Source: UBA4582 sp965657335
GTDB taxonomy: Bacteria > Pseudomonadota > Gammaproteobacteria > Pseudomonadales > Azotimanducaceae
Assembly (NCBI GenBank): GCA_965657335.1
Contig: CBFHOH010000006.1
Span: forward strand, 62,001 to 126,000
Length of the DNA stretch: 64,000 bases
Direction: 5' to 3'
Numbering within the stretch: the first letter of the stretch is position 1; every line of letters starts with the position of its first letter. The notes under the pieces were generated by a model that was given only the letters and a program-made list of their open reading frames with translations, made no database searches and was not told the origin of the DNA. The translations under genes were made by a program, and so were the position numbers. Shown one piece after another: positions 17,519-26,091 of this stretch.

Positions 17519-17726
17519 ATCGGTTTCGGCACTGGGTGCTTTTCGGATAAACCGCAAACTTGCATCAAAAAAATGCCATTATTTGAGCGCTGACGCGGAT
17601 GATTTTGGACGGTAGCGTTGGCGCTTAAGCGATTTTTCCTTGTGAGATTCGAACAAGCAGGACGGCGTTTATGCTGCAATGCCGCCGGCATTACCCGACG
17701 GCGACGTTCAAGTTTACCGTTGGCGA

Positions 17727-18617
17727 TTAGTTAGCTGCAGTGCGGAAATAATGACCGCGATAAGGAAGTTCGGCGCCGCATGTCATAATACTATCGAACT
17801 TTGCTTGCATCGCCACGCCATGCTCAGCCCAGTCGGCATTGCCCTCTGCCTGATCTTCAAGGGTTTCCCAAAAGTTCATCCAGACGAAATCGAAAGGACC
17901 CGAGGATGTTGATGGATCACCAGTGCTAGTTTCCTCATCCATGAAAGCGACTTGATACCAATAGGTGTTGTTGGTAACGCGCGCTTCTGTGGTTGTTAGA
18001 TAGGGCAAGAATTCATTTGTGACGTGGTCTCTGAGATCCGTAACTGGTCTGTCGTCAATCATGCTACAAAACTGCATTGTCGCTGCGTAAGGTGAGTTGT
18101 CCTGCGTCCAGGCCTGAGTAGGTGTTTTCTGAGAATATGTGCTGAAAGCAAAAAGATCGAGGTCCTGATCAGGCGCACACTCAATGATGTCCGGATGATT
18201 TTCGCGTAAACGCGCAGCGGCACCTGATGCCGCGTACTCCTGCCAGCCTGCATCACGACTTTGTTTGTTGTCCCACCTGAGAACCCAAATCCCATCAAAC
18301 ACTTCGGATTTCCATTCATTGGCAAGATAACCATACGCGCTGACACCATGATCTGTCATGGCGTCAAGCTCAGCATTCCAGTCAGCAAGATAGGGTTGAA
18401 AGTTCTCTGGACTATAGTTTGCGCCAAACTGACATTGTAAATACTCGACGTAGGCTCGCGGTGCTATGCGAGTATCAGCCTCCGCCGACGTTTGAGATGC
18501 GTTGTTCTCCGTTTGCGGTGCTGCCTCCATTGATGAGTTCTGAGAATCGCCGCAACCTGTTAACCCGAACACTCCGATACTAACTAAGAGTGTTGGCAAT
18601 CGAAATAAATGTTTCAT
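17727..18617 (-). CDS. Two-domain Dabb-like lipoprotein, paralogue C
   Basis: A 296-residue lipoprotein: signal peptide MKHLFRLPTLLVSIGVFGLTGC with lipobox LTGC, then a Ser/Glu/Gln-rich linker. Two similar halves follow (RAYVEYLQCQFGANYSPENF... and AATMQFCSMIDDRPVTDL...). Each begins with a strand containing a cysteine and ends near another cysteine (IIECAPD, MTCGAELP), suggesting one disulfide per half. The start at 18617 has GGAG 6 bp upstream; a TTG at 18629 is less likely. The pattern matches the other two-domain exported proteins of the island and the gene carries the island motif 87 bp upstream. Function unknown. Confidence 0.68.
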   Translation of the reverse strand: MKHLFRLPTLLVSIGVFGLTGCGDSQNSSMEAAPQTENNASQTSAEADTRIAPRAYVEYLQCQFGANYSPENFQPYLADWNAELDAMTDHGVSAYGYLANEWKSEVFDGIWVLRWDNKQSRDAGWQEYAASGAAARLRENHPDIIECAPDQDLDLFAFSTYSQKTPTQAWTQDNSPYAATMQFCSMIDDRPVTDLRDHVTNEFLPYLTTTEARVTNNTYWYQVAFMDEETSTGDPSTSSGPFDFVWMNFWETLEDQAEGNADWAEHGVAMQAKFDSIMTCGAELPYRGHYFRTAAN

Positions 18618-18703
18618 CTTGCTCTCCAAAGTAGATTTTATCTGGCCTGCCTACGCAAGCCCTGATCGGCTAGAGTAATCTCTGTGTCGACTGCGGACCA
18701 TGT

Positions 18704-18717
18704 TAGTTCGACTTTGG
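18704..18717 (-). promoter_or_regulatory. Island element, copy 5
   Basis: Coding-strand CCAAAGTCGAACTA, 13 of 14 bases matching the consensus, 87 bp before the 18617 start of paralogue C. Confidence 0.62.
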
Positions 18718-19023
18718 TTAACAGGCTGTCTTTTGTGAAATGAGGCGAGTATCGAGATTTGCAAAGGGGGTAGTAGCGCAAATCAGCAAACGGTTGATGT
18801 CCAAAGTGTCTTAATGCGTGTTTTACCCAGCATTTCAAGTTTTGAGAAAGTTTACTTTTCGGTAATCCGGCAGTCTGTAGCTGGTTGATTCTGGCGATGA
18901 TTTCAATTTCAAAGTTCACGGGCTCAAGCGCGTGTCGTTTGGCCAATCGTCAAAACAATAGAGCTGCAGCAAAGCAGGGGCTTAACTGCTCGACCGCGTC
19001 GGGTTCGATCAATGCGCTGGGTA

Positions 19024-19060
19024 AATTGGCGCGATCGAGAAGATCAGCGCCGCGCCAATT
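19024..19060 (-). terminator. Terminator hairpin of the SnoaL-like gene
   Basis: A perfect 10-bp inverted repeat AATTGGCGCG / CGCGCCAATT with a 17-nt loop, beginning 3 bp after the stop codon on the minus strand and followed by TTTAC. Confidence 0.6.
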
Positions 19061-19063
19061 ATT

Positions 19064-19531
19064 TTAGTTCCCGGCTGTGCTAGAGATATGCGTATGTGTG
19101 ATCATCCATTTTGATTTTTCTTTTACCAAGACCAGTGTGACCCAGGTAGGTGAGCTTACGTTAGATGCTTTTTGATGGGGATACACTTGCCACCAGCGCA
19201 CAAAGCTGGCAACCGCTGTTTTGCCATGAATTGAAACCACGGGATCTTCAATCATGGTGACAAATTTTGTCTTGCCGCCATTGAGCGCTTCGCTAGCCTG
19301 ACGACCTGTGATCTGATTGGTCATATTCTTAGCTTCATCGGTTTGTCTAACCCCGGCAGAAATATAAACGCGATCGGAATGCATGAGTTTTGCTTGAGCG
19401 GCAAGATCGTTTTCCAAATCACCATACTGCTGAATGACCTTCATGACATCACTGAGGTTGTCTGCTAAAACGTTGCCGGTAAACAGCATGCTGGTGAAAA
19501 CAAAAACTACGGTGATAAATTTTAATTTCAT
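19064..19531 (-). CDS. Exported SnoaL/NTF2-like protein
   Basis: A 155-residue protein with signal peptide MKLKFITVVFVFTSMLFTGNVLA (cleavage before DNLS). The mature part fits the NTF2-like cone fold of SnoaL or SgcJ-type proteins: an N-terminal helix (LSDVMKVIQQYGDLENDL), HSDRVYISAG, a conserved DPVVSIHGKTAVASFVRWW strand pair and a C-terminal WMITHTHISS. Such proteins are enzymes (cyclases, isomerases) or ligand binders; the final T-H-x-S strand is typical. AGGAGG lies 7 bp before the ATG. Island motif copy 6 lies 57 bp upstream and a strong hairpin follows the stop, so it is a monocistronic member of the putative regulon. Confidence 0.75.
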   Translation of the reverse strand: MKLKFITVVFVFTSMLFTGNVLADNLSDVMKVIQQYGDLENDLAAQAKLMHSDRVYISAGVRQTDEAKNMTNQITGRQASEALNGGKTKFVTMIEDPVVSIHGKTAVASFVRWWQVYPHQKASNVSSPTWVTLVLVKEKSKWMITHTHISSTAGN

Positions 19532-19587
19532 TGTGTGCCTCCTAAGTTTAGTAAGACCTTAGCATTTGGATAAAAGGCGGTCATGGA

Positions 19588-19601
19588 TTGTTCGATTTTG
19601 G
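19588..19601 (-). promoter_or_regulatory. Island element, copy 6
   Basis: Coding-strand CCAAAATCGAACAA, 13 of 14 bases matching, 57 bp before the 19531 start. Confidence 0.65.
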
Positions 19602-19807
19602 TTAGATCAACAAGTTATATTGTAATGCGGTGCTAGGCACCGTTTGGTTTCAGGGATCCCAGTTGAGGCAGACGTCTCTGGTTTATCTACTTGAGGAAGT
19701 ACAAGCTAAATGAGGCGCGGCCTATTGCTGCGCCGAAAACTGTGGCGCTGATAAGTGGCGGCGACTCCCATGTGTGGTTGCCGACCGCCGATTTTAGAAT
19801 TGCAGGT

Positions 19808-20551
19808 TTAATTACGGATAGTATGCGACGTAGATAGATCCCAATGGCAGGACATTGGAGCTGGCTGGTCGCTAAATGCTAGTTGTGCTTTTTGGGCGGC
19901 ACCGGTTCTTACCGCATCGAAAAGGCCCATCATATCCGCATCCTTGCCAGCGATGACTTGCAAGAAATCGAAATCAGGATTGAGGCCAAATCCAGGGGTC
20001 CAAAGCGCCATGCCGTTGTTAACTCCCAGTGCCTTGTTCATCGATTGCATACGTTCGTTAGACAGGAAGCCCATTGCGTCGCGCATGTTTGCGCCATCAT
20101 TCAGCTGGCAGAGGCCAACAATTAACGTCTTTTGCATCGTATCACTCGGCATCGGCGTTACTGGCATCGCGTTTGAAAATACAGGTTTTTTGCAGTTCGT
20201 CATTGCGGCGATTGCGGCAGGGTTTTTCGCATTCTCAGGTTTTGTCCATGCTCTATTCGCTTTATGGTAGTCAGCCCAGGTAGGGAAGTAGTTGATCCAT
20301 CTAAGTTCCGCCTCGTGATAAGGCGGCGTGACTGCAACAGGTTCCCAGATGAAGGTGTTTCCGTTGATGTTCTCGGCCTTCGCCCAATCGTTAAAATCCG
20401 AACGAGCGTATGCAACAACGTCTTGTAGTGTGCTGCCTTCGTTGATCGAACATTCATAAATTTCCACCACCATATTCTTTGAAGTAACATGATGGTCAGA
20501 AAGCGCCGTCAAAGGCAGTAATATCAGAGTAATAATAAATAATCTTAGCAT
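19808..20551 (-). CDS. Exported two-domain Dabb-like protein, paralogue D
   Basis: A 247-residue protein with signal peptide MLRLFIITLILLPLTALS (cleavage near DHHV). Two similar halves are visible: MVVEIYECSINEGSTLQDVVAY... and TLIVGLCQLNDGANMRDAMGF.... Each starts with a strand, a cysteine and an N-x-G turn before a helix, and each half has a second cysteine near its end (MTNCKKP, MSCHWD). This is the clearest internal duplication among the island paralogues and suggests a tandem ferredoxin-fold protein with one disulfide per domain. Island motif copy 7 lies 65 bp upstream. No catalytic signature is recognised. Confidence 0.7.
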   Translation of the reverse strand: MLRLFIITLILLPLTALSDHHVTSKNMVVEIYECSINEGSTLQDVVAYARSDFNDWAKAENINGNTFIWEPVAVTPPYHEAELRWINYFPTWADYHKANRAWTKPENAKNPAAIAAMTNCKKPVFSNAMPVTPMPSDTMQKTLIVGLCQLNDGANMRDAMGFLSNERMQSMNKALGVNNGMALWTPGFGLNPDFDFLQVIAGKDADMMGLFDAVRTGAAQKAQLAFSDQPAPMSCHWDLSTSHTIRN

Positions 20552-20615
20552 GAGATCTATCCTGTATTCACGAGTGACCGTAAACGTTAACTAGCGATAG
20601 CTGAAGCGTCGAGGA

Positions 20616-20629
20616 TAGTTCGATTTTGG
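20616..20629 (-). promoter_or_regulatory. Island element, copy 7
   Basis: Coding-strand CCAAAATCGAACTA, a perfect match, 65 bp before the 20551 start. Confidence 0.68.
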
Positions 20630-20697
20630 CGACTATGCCTGTCGGAGTAGCGCAATCAAGAACGCGAAAGGGGAATGAAACATCCCTCAAATCTGCG

Positions 20698-21042
20698 TCA
20701 ACTTTGGAAAAAGCTTCGAGACACGAAATGGATAAAAGCAAGCCACAGAAGGCCGTAAGCGAGTGTGAACCCCCAATCAAAACCAATATACCCAAGTCCA
20801 ATGCCAACGACCGGTGTCATAGCGAGATAATGGCCTCGGACCCAGCTGCCGGTAGTTGCGCTGATAGCGACGGCGCTGACGAAAGTCAAAAACATCAGCG
20901 CTGAAAAAACATTAACCGCCCAAGTATATGTTTCTAACACCATGAAGCCGCCGATGATAAGACATAAAACACCTGCCGTGCTGTGCACGATGACATCCCA
21001 AGGCAGTCGTTTAGGTGAGGAAGGGGGAATGTTTTCGGTCAT
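20698..21042 (-). CDS. Small four-helix membrane protein, unknown
   Basis: A 114-residue protein. The start at 21042 (MTENIPPSSPK) has GGAG 8 bp upstream; the frame extends to 21054. Four membrane helices are likely: VIVHSTAGVLCLIIGGFMVL, WAVNVFSALMFLTFVSAVAI, LAMTPVVGIGLGYIGFDWG and LAYGLLWLAFIHFV. No family is recognised. Its gene ends about 70 bp from island element copy 7 but is not itself preceded by an element. An overlapping minus-strand frame (20568-20807) is not supported. Confidence 0.6.
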   Translation of the reverse strand: MTENIPPSSPKRLPWDVIVHSTAGVLCLIIGGFMVLETYTWAVNVFSALMFLTFVSAVAISATTGSWVRGHYLAMTPVVGIGLGYIGFDWGFTLAYGLLWLAFIHFVSRSFFQS

Positions 21043-21456
21043 CGTGTGCTCCAAGCCAGAGCCCCAGCTTAGTCTACAGGTGTATCCTTGTAAAACAGCG
21101 CCAAATAAAATGAGTCGTGTTCTTATCTGTTTGGTGTCGCTGTCTTGTGTGGATCTTTTACAGGGTTGCTCGGCGTTGTCACGGGGTGGCTCTTCCGCAA
21201 AATATAAAACGCATAAAATGAAGAATCGTCAACTATCAGTTAAATACACGTAACTTAACAAGGCTAAGATTCGAAGCCAAAAGGCGCATAGTTGAAAGGA
21301 CAATGCGCGATTTCTGATGACGGGATTCAGAAGGGTGGCGTGTTGACCCAACGTCCTCAGAGAGCAGCGATTCATTGGAATTGCTGATCGCCTCAACAAA
21401 TTAGGCCAACATCATCTGATATCCCTTGTGGTAACCGGAGCTAGGTTTTTAATGCT
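21043..21456. other. Intergenic region without recognised features
   Basis: About 410 bp. The plus-strand frame 20942-21253 mostly overlaps the membrane-protein gene and lacks a ribosome-binding site. No hairpin or motif stood out. Confidence 0.35.
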
Positions 21457-23079
21457 CTAAAAGCTTTCAGCCGCTGAAGTTGATCTTAGCATTCTGTTCA
21501 TTAACCACGCTGGTTTTGCCACTTTTCCCTCTGCAGCGTTTAAGCGCTGATCGCCCGCGCTCATCGACCTGCTGCGCGCATTGCTGGCTGTTGTCGGGCA
21601 GGTACCGTCGGCTCGAAACTGCAGCGCCGCTTTGAGGCGTTCCTCTTGAGGGTCACCCAAAGCGCGAGTGAAATCATCAGAAACAAAACAACCGGTGACG
21701 GGGACGCCGTCGGCATTGGGGTTGTTTTCAGGCGAGAAGCCAGCGGCGTAGTCACCAAAGTTTTTATCGTTAACGCCTCTGAACTGAATTGAAAAGTACG
21801 TCGTGCCGCAGTTATCAAATGGATAAAAGCCATAGGGCTTGCCGCAGGTGGTGTCCCCAATTTGAACGACCTCGATATCGATTCCGCGAAGGCTGTTGAT
21901 GATAGACTCACTGGCACTGCACGTGCCTGAGCCCGTCAGTACGAAAACGCGTGACAAGCCAAGTGAAGGCAGCTGGGTACCCGAATTAACTGTGAAGCCC
22001 TGGCCGGTTGAGTGAAAATTAATCGGGTTTAGTGGGTTGCCGGTCACGGGGTCGAAGTTGGGATGCTGGTCGTTGAACTGCATGAGTTCAAAGACACGTC
22101 CTACCGCCTGATCGGGACCTGCAACCATAAAGCTAAGCTCATTCGCAATATCGAGAAAGCCGCCACCATTGTAGCGCAGGTCAAGCACAAGGTCGGTAAT
22201 GTTGTCAGACTGCAGTTGTTGTACAGCAGCAACCAGCTGTGCTTCGGCTGTAGCGATATGATCGTTGAAAGTTAGATAGCCGACGCGACCGGTATCTGTT
22301 TCCAATACTGAAATATTTTGCACTGGCGTTGAAGCGATCTGCGCAGAGGTCATGGTGATTGTCCTGACCGTACCATCGATTTCTTCGATAACAAAATCAT
22401 GGGTCTCATTGTCGCCAGGAAACAATCCGTCATTCAGCGTTGCGACATCGCTGCCATTGACGAGGTCCACGCCATCAACTTCCAAAATAGATGCGCCACG
22501 TCGAAGGTTAATCGCAGGGTCAGTGGCGGGTGTGTCTGGTTCTGTGTATGCAACGACTATTTGTCTGGGTGGTGAGCTGGATATGAAAGCAAAGGTAGCC
22601 CCGTAGCCGCCACTGATACCTGACTGTGATTGTTGGATCCATTCTTCGGTCGGCACTGTAAAGTGAAACCTGTCCTTGGGCGCACCCGTGGGGGTTGTTT
22701 CGAAGGTTTTCATTTCCTCGAAATAGTCTGTTGTTGAGAGACCGTTGGGATTCACGTCAGCGATTTCGTCGTACCAGAGGTACAATTCGTTACTCCAAGA
22801 CCGGATCCAGTTGTTTTCGTCGGCGGTAGACCCCTGTACGTCCCGAAATGCCCGGCCGCGCGAGTCGACGCCGCTGCGCGGGCTCTCGCACATTTGTTCG
22901 AGATTCTGGTAGGGCTCAAAGACACCTGTATTAAACCCGACCTGAGGCGTTGGCGTTGTTGGCGTTGTTGTTGGTGTTGTTGGTGCGATGCGCTGTGCAA
23001 CAGGAGTCGACGAACTTCCGCCGCCGCCGCATGCCGTAAGCATTGCTACCAAGATGAGACCCGCAGTACGTTGTTTCAC
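21457..23079 (-). CDS. S41-family (tail-specific/C-terminal processing-like) peptidase lipoprotein
   Basis: A 540-residue protein with a lipobox (MLTAC) and a Gly/Ser then Thr/Pro-repeat linker. The catalytic half has the S41 layout: a PDZ-like region (ILEVDGVDLVNG), VLDLRYNGGG, the serine region GSGTCSASES near residues 384-391 and GDTTCGKPYG with the candidate lysine. The N-terminal NNWIRSWSNELYLWYDE is typical of secreted S41 lipoproteins found in marine Gammaproteobacteria. It should act in the periplasm or at the outer membrane as a serine protease. The start is GTG with AGGGA about 8 bp upstream. The disordered tail (SNARSRSMSAGDQ) is unlike the catalytic part. No island motif. Confidence 0.85.
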   Translation of the reverse strand: MKQRTAGLILVAMLTACGGGGSSSTPVAQRIAPTTPTTTPTTPTPQVGFNTGVFEPYQNLEQMCESPRSGVDSRGRAFRDVQGSTADENNWIRSWSNELYLWYDEIADVNPNGLSTTDYFEEMKTFETTPTGAPKDRFHFTVPTEEWIQQSQSGISGGYGATFAFISSSPPRQIVVAYTEPDTPATDPAINLRRGASILEVDGVDLVNGSDVATLNDGLFPGDNETHDFVIEEIDGTVRTITMTSAQIASTPVQNISVLETDTGRVGYLTFNDHIATAEAQLVAAVQQLQSDNITDLVLDLRYNGGGFLDIANELSFMVAGPDQAVGRVFELMQFNDQHPNFDPVTGNPLNPINFHSTGQGFTVNSGTQLPSLGLSRVFVLTGSGTCSASESIINSLRGIDIEVVQIGDTTCGKPYGFYPFDNCGTTYFSIQFRGVNDKNFGDYAAGFSPENNPNADGVPVTGCFVSDDFTRALGDPQEERLKAALQFRADGTCPTTASNARSRSMSAGDQRLNAAEGKVAKPAWLMNRMLRSTSAAESF

Positions 23080-23426
23080 AAGTAAATCCCTTCGACAGGT
23101 TCTATCCTATTTGTAGTCAAAATATGTTGTTATGCCCAGATAACTTGTCTTTTCGCGACGCACGAAGAGATAGCGAGCGATCTGGATACCAGCCGGGATG
23201 CTAATAAAAATACAGGTGCTGATTGTTTTTCCCGGTAGCTGCGCAAAATTCAGGATTGGCGATTGTGCTATTCTCATCATCTGCGACAGCAACAACAGTA
23301 TAACTAAATTTAGCTGAGAACGGTGACAGAAGTTACTTTCGATAGCGGCGTTTAGTGCGCTATTTTGTTGCTAAGTTAGGCTGTTTTCTTTGTTATCATT
23401 AAATTTTTCTCGAAGGCGTAAAGAAG
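23080..23426. other. Divergent intergenic region (S41 protease / symporter)
   Basis: About 350 bp between divergently transcribed genes. It is AT-rich near 23380-23410 and probably holds both promoters; no distinct operator was seen. The 62-codon minus-strand frame at 23107-23295 is not supported. Confidence 0.35.
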
Positions 23427-24698
23427 TTGATATTCAAAAACCTTACCTTCCAAGTCTTGTGTGCCGCGCTGTTGGGCATCGCAATCGCAAGTGCTATCTC
23501 CACACCTGTTGCTGCTGATAGCCTGCTTGCCGAATCGATCGATCTGATCAAAACCTCATTTTTATCTGCCCTTAAAATGTTGATAGCGCCGATGATCTTT
23601 TTTTCCTTGATCGGCGGCATAATCAGTATTGGCGATATTGTTCGCCTTAAGACACTCGGGGCGGTTACCGTATTTTACTATCTCGGCACAACGATGCTTG
23701 CGATAGGGCTTGCGCTCATAGCCGTATTTTTTTTCCATCCATGGACAGCCTATCCACCGAGTGTTGAGATCGTCAGTGCAATTCCTGCTTCGCGGATGAT
23801 CGACCCAGGGAGTGATTCGATCATTTTGGTCTTGCAACAGATATTGGGTCTTGCGCTAACGAATCCCGTGCGCGCACTCGTTGAGCTCAATATACTGGGC
23901 ATTGTTGCGAATGCGTTTTTTATTGGCGTAGCCATGGTGATCGCACTACCCGCGAACAGTCCTTTATTTTCGGTCGTGACTCACATCAATCAGGTGATTT
24001 TCAAAATTCTAGGCTGGATTATCAAATTTCTCCCAATTGGTATCTTCGCTATTCTGTTCGACTTTACGCTTCGCTTGTCCTCTGGCGAAGGGCATTCCGA
24101 AAATTTTCTGACCCAAGTCTTTCAGTTTGCCGTGCTTGTGACAACAATCACGCTGATTCATGGCTTGGTCGTTCTTCCCTTAATTGCTTGGTTCACGACC
24201 GGTAGAACGCCGGTAACGCTGTTGCGACAAATTATTCGGCCCCTAATTGTTGCGTTTAGTACTTCGTCCAGTGCAGCAACTTTGCCCATCTCGATGAAAA
24301 CCTGTGAAGAGGAACTTGGCGTTGATCGTTCTGTATCGAGTTTCGTTCTGCCACTAGGGGCAACAATGAATATGGATGGCACCGCATTATTCGAGGCTGT
24401 CGCTGCGATTTTTCTTGCTTACTTGTACGGTATTGAGTTGAGCACGCTAGCACTGTTTACTATTTTTTTGATGTCTATGGTCGCATCGATTGGTGCGCCA
24501 GGAATGCCAACTGCCTCAATGTCTGGTATGCAAATGGTCTTAATCGCGGTCGGGATTCCGCTTGAAGCTATTGCAATCTTGTTAGTAATTGAGCGTCCTC
24601 TGGACACTGTGCGGACAGCTGTAAATGTCGAAGGCGATATTATAGGAACGTTGGTGGTAAGCAAGTTTACAAGCCCGCCACATGTCGGCGCTGATTAA
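23427..24698 (+). CDS. Dicarboxylate/amino acid:cation symporter (DAACS/SDF family)
   Basis: A 423-residue inner-membrane carrier of the GltP/DctA type, which imports C4-dicarboxylates or acidic amino acids with protons or sodium. Hydrophobic segments run through the chain. The re-entrant serine-rich loop (FSTSSSAATLPISMKTCEEELGV) and the transmembrane 7 motif NMDGTALFEAVAAIF are diagnostic, as is the following GAPGMPTASM. The length fits the family. The start is TTG at 23427 with GAAGG roughly 10 bp upstream, so it may be off by a few codons. The arginine or serine that separates amino-acid from dicarboxylate carriers cannot be placed without an alignment. Confidence 0.9.
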   Translation: MIFKNLTFQVLCAALLGIAIASAISTPVAADSLLAESIDLIKTSFLSALKMLIAPMIFFSLIGGIISIGDIVRLKTLGAVTVFYYLGTTMLAIGLALIAVFFFHPWTAYPPSVEIVSAIPASRMIDPGSDSIILVLQQILGLALTNPVRALVELNILGIVANAFFIGVAMVIALPANSPLFSVVTHINQVIFKILGWIIKFLPIGIFAILFDFTLRLSSGEGHSENFLTQVFQFAVLVTTITLIHGLVVLPLIAWFTTGRTPVTLLRQIIRPLIVAFSTSSSAATLPISMKTCEEELGVDRSVSSFVLPLGATMNMDGTALFEAVAAIFLAYLYGIELSTLALFTIFLMSMVASIGAPGMPTASMSGMQMVLIAVGIPLEAIAILLVIERPLDTVRTAVNVEGDIIGTLVVSKFTSPPHVGAD

Positions 24699-24835
24699 AT
24701 AATAGCTGCAGGGCTCACATGCGTGCGCGACAATCTTTGGCCACTGCCGACGATCGTCTTGTCGCACGCGCGCCGAATCAGTGTCTTGCAAACGACACTG
24801 CTGCGCAAACTTTGTCTCTCTGGTTGAGTGAGAGG

Positions 24836-25015
24836 CTACGTCGCGAGAAAAGAGTAGCAGACAAAAACGCCAAATAGAAAACCGATCGGCGCAAGTGCGG
24901 TGATGCCTAGTTTCGAGGCTAACCAACCGTCGAACTTAAGTTGTATCACTAAAAACTTGTCAAGACCAACTTTGTTGTCAGTGTTTAGATACGTATGGAT
25001 ACCGTTGTTACTCAT
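24836..25015 (-). CDS. Small single-helix membrane protein, hypothetical
   Basis: A 59-residue protein starting MSNNGIHTYLNTDNKVGLDK with one C-terminal membrane helix (ITALAPIGFLFGVFVCYSFLA). A weak AGGGCAG precedes the ATG. A longer frame to 25084 has no better start. The composition is plausible for a real small protein, but I know no homologue. Confidence 0.4.
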   Translation of the reverse strand: MSNNGIHTYLNTDNKVGLDKFLVIQLKFDGWLASKLGITALAPIGFLFGVFVCYSFLAT

Positions 25016-25395
25016 GATGACTGCCCTGTGTTTTAGTGTATTTGAAGGCGCATAAATGCCAGCGCAACGACGCCTTGGTGTCATATCTTAAATCAAGGCC
25101 ATAGGTTTTAGTTCATGGCTTTAATTGTTGCGTTTGAGCATATGGCCGCCCGAACACGCTGACCAAATGCGCGTGTATGACCTACATAACTGGCAAACTG
25201 TATGTGACAGCGAGCCTCCTAGTGCCGTTTTGCAAACTTGCGATTGGCCTCCACAAGAGAACCCAGCCAACGCGAACTGTAATATGCTCGCAGCTAAAAC
25301 AGTCCGCTATATCAATAGCCATTTGACGGCATGTGAAAAATGACGCGTGAATAATCTCCAGTAACCTGATGGTGACTGGAGACAAAGGTAAAACG
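25016..25395. other. Intergenic region with a terminator at its right end
   Basis: About 380 bp. A plus-strand frame at 25125-25343 (72 codons, several Cys and Pro) has no ribosome-binding site and is not called. The terminator of the next minus-strand gene is listed separately. Confidence 0.4.
25355..25382 (-). terminator. Terminator hairpin of the 25821 exported gene
   Basis: TCTCCAGT-a-ACC-tgat-GGT-g-ACTGGAGA, a stem with one mismatch, starting 13 bp after the stop codon on the minus strand and followed by TTATT. Confidence 0.6.
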
Positions 25396-25821
25396 CTATA
25401 AAGGGTAGAATGTCATTTCGACTGTTTCTTTCCTCAGATCAATTAACGTTTCGCAATAGTTGAGCTCGCCGTCAGATACGTCATCCAGCGAATAAAATTT
25501 CAGTACTGTTCCGTCTCTCCTGAAAACCCCTTGTCGAGCACCGACTTCCCTTACGCCTTGATCGTTAAAACCGACGCCTGTGCCTTGAAAAGATCCCTGA
25601 TTTGGTGCGGTCGGATTAAGAGAAACGTTGTAGGTCAGGAATACTTTGCCATATCTGCCTGCTTCAGCAGAAACGTTGATAACGCCGCCTTCATCATTCA
25701 GCGTGATAGACGTGATTTTCCCCGATAGGGCAAAAGATTCTCCTTTTGGATCGTGTGCAAGGACAGGCATGGAAGCGAAGATAAATGTAAGTAGTGTGAT
25801 GATTAATTTAGTAGCTTTCAT
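25396..25821 (-). CDS. Exported small beta-rich protein, unknown
   Basis: A 141-residue protein with signal peptide MKATKLIITLLTFIFASMPVLA (cleavage before HDPK). The mature 119 residues are strand-rich (KITSITLNDEGGVINVSAEAG, GKVFLTYNVSLNP, GSFQGTGVGF) and look like one small beta-barrel, similar in outline to DUF3224/lipocalin-like proteins. I cannot name a family. AGAGGA lies 5-6 bp before the ATG. Island element copy 8 lies 64 bp upstream and a terminator follows, so it is a monocistronic member of the putative regulon, divergent from paralogue E. Confidence 0.65.
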   Translation of the reverse strand: MKATKLIITLLTFIFASMPVLAHDPKGESFALSGKITSITLNDEGGVINVSAEAGRYGKVFLTYNVSLNPTAPNQGSFQGTGVGFNDQGVREVGARQGVFRRDGTVLKFYSLDDVSDGELNYCETLIDLRKETVEMTFYPL

Positions 25822-25884
25822 AATTTCCTCTGATAGGTTGGGTGAGAAAATTATTATGGGTCTAAAGGGTTATCTAGCAAATAA

Positions 25885-25898
25885 TAGTTCGATTCTGG
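25885..25898 (-). promoter_or_regulatory. Island element, copy 8
   Basis: Coding-strand CCAGAATCGAACTA, 13 of 14 bases matching, 64 bp before the 25821 start. Confidence 0.65.
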
Positions 25899-26018
25899 TC
25901 AAAACGGGGCCTGTAGCCGGTTTCCACTCAGTCGCAAAAGATTGGTATGACGCGCCTTGACCTGCTCGCGGTGATCACTAGCTAAACGACGGTCACACGT
26001 TTAGCCAGCACAGATATC

Positions 26019-26032
26019 CCAAATTCGAACTA
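26019..26032 (+). promoter_or_regulatory. Island element, copy 9
   Basis: CCAAATTCGAACTA, 13 of 14 bases matching, 59 bp before the 26092 start. It shares the downstream extension TCGTTG with copies 2 (ACGTTG) and 4 (AAGTTG). Confidence 0.65.
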
Positions 26033-26091
26033 TCGTTGACGGTCAGTCCTTGCCACCTTAGTTTTATATCTCAACCAGAGGAGACCAAACC

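Larger units (their letters stand above)
18618..19063. other. Intergenic region between paralogue C and the SnoaL-like gene
   Basis: Holds island element copy 5 and the terminator of the next minus-strand gene (listed separately). A 102-codon minus-strand frame (18638-18946) spans the island element and is treated as noncoding. Confidence 0.45.

Noticed and set aside
17785..17796. TATCGAACTTTG inside paralogue C
   Set aside because: It is in coding sequence, mismatched at the conserved ends and not upstream of a gene.
18638..18946. 102-codon minus-strand frame
   Set aside because: It lies across the island promoter element of paralogue C, has no ribosome-binding site and no recognisable family.
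24918..24938. Motif-like CCAACCGTCGAACTTA followed by AGTTG
   Set aside because: It lies inside the small membrane-protein frame and points to no plus-strand gene. It has several mismatches.
25125..25343. 72-codon plus-strand frame with five cysteines
   Set aside because: No ribosome-binding site, no signal peptide and no recognisable domain.
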